From Shewanella sp. 1CM18E (GTDB lineage Bacteria > Pseudomonadota > Gammaproteobacteria > Enterobacterales > Shewanellaceae), in NCBI RefSeq assembly GCF_023161665.1, contig NZ_JALNTW010000001.1:228961-292960 (forward strand): a stretch of 64,000 nt of DNA, written 5' to 3'. The notes under the pieces were generated by a model. That model was not told the DNA's origin. It worked only from the letters and a program-made list of their open reading frames with translations, and searched no databases. The position numbers and the translations under genes were made by a program. Shown piece by piece: positions 63,925 to 64,000 of this stretch; within the stretch, counting starts at the first letter, position 1, and every line of letters begins with the position of its first letter.

Positions 63925-64000
63925 TGGCGGAGAAGGAGGGATTCGAACCCTCGATGGGAGTTAAAGCCCATACTCCCTTAGCAGGGGAGCGCCTTCGGCC
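63925..64000 (-). tRNA. tRNA-Ser(GCU), 5' end outside window
   Basis: The minus strand gives the 3' three-quarters of a class II tRNA. The anticodon arm CTCCC-CTGCTAA-GGGAG gives anticodon GCT. A long variable arm (TATGGGCTTTAACTCCCA) follows, then the T arm GAGGG-TTCGAAT-CCCTC and acceptor CTTCTCCG with encoded CCA at 63925-63927. The long variable arm and the anticodon identify serine. The acceptor 5' half is cut by the window edge. Confidence 0.93.

Overview
The window reads as chromosomal DNA of a marine gammaproteobacterium, most likely a Shewanella or close relative (Alteromonadales). This rests on gene content (NrfA pentahaem nitrite reductase, NnrS, oadGAB sodium pump, FadE with an E. 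coli-type FadR operator, the DUF3649/PepSY/DUF3325 iron-type operon, gammaproteobacterial GshA, many lipoprotein peptidases) and on moderate, AT-leaning base composition. No database search was possible, so the genus is an inference.

Layout. 1-3.5 kb: the end of a PafA-like alkaline phosphatase, then fadE with a FadR-like operator overlapping its ribosome binding site. 3.5-7.7 kb: a compact accessory segment bounded on both sides by non-coding DNA packed with short hairpins whose loops carry GGA. It holds a DoxX-like membrane protein, a LysR regulator, a DUF2798 protein, an AhpD-like protein and a small tyrosine recombinase. 7.7-11.4 kb: an alkylsulfatase of the metallo-beta-lactamase fold, an AraC regulator and a secreted NTF2-like protein. 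11.7-17.4 kb: nrfA and nnrS (nitrite and nitric oxide handling, with a strong NsrR-like site) beside kefGB (glutathione-gated potassium efflux). 17.5-25.2 kb: a ribosome hibernation factor, a Fur-type three-gene membrane operon, OsmC, a SYLF-like lipoprotein and an EmrA/DUF2955 efflux pair. 25.6-34.7 kb: a tricorn-like S41 protease, an ECF sigma/anti-sigma pair, purE, a diguanylate cyclase and a chemoreceptor. 34.8-42.6 kb: a lytic transglycosylase, gshA, an M16 protease and a dicarboxylate/amino-acid symporter.

42.6-51 kb is the most striking region. A type I secretion operon (ABC exporter, membrane fusion protein, then its substrate) encodes a protein of about 1760 residues made almost wholly of some 150 calcium-binding RTX nonapeptides, with no recognisable enzyme domain. 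51.2-54.4 kb is the oadGAB sodium-pumping oxaloacetate decarboxylase. 55.1-61.7 kb is a tightly overlapped MoxR/DUF58/DUF4381/VWA/VWA-TPR/BatD operon. Behind a terminator upstream of it lies an arylsulfatase with a CxAxR active site, and the window ends inside a tRNA-Ser(GCU).

Functional themes are redox and nitrosative defence (NrfA, NnrS, KefGB, GshA, OsmC, AhpD-like), ester and phosphate scavenging (PafA-like, alkylsulfatase, arylsulfatase), sodium and proton energetics (Oad, Kef, symporter) and envelope or secreted proteins (RTX, M16, S41, SLT, Bat). Most of the window is ordinary housekeeping and accessory sequence. The best candidates for something undescribed are the GGA-hairpin elements flanking the recombinase segment, the near-pure RTX polymer, and the paired hairpins in the osmC leader.
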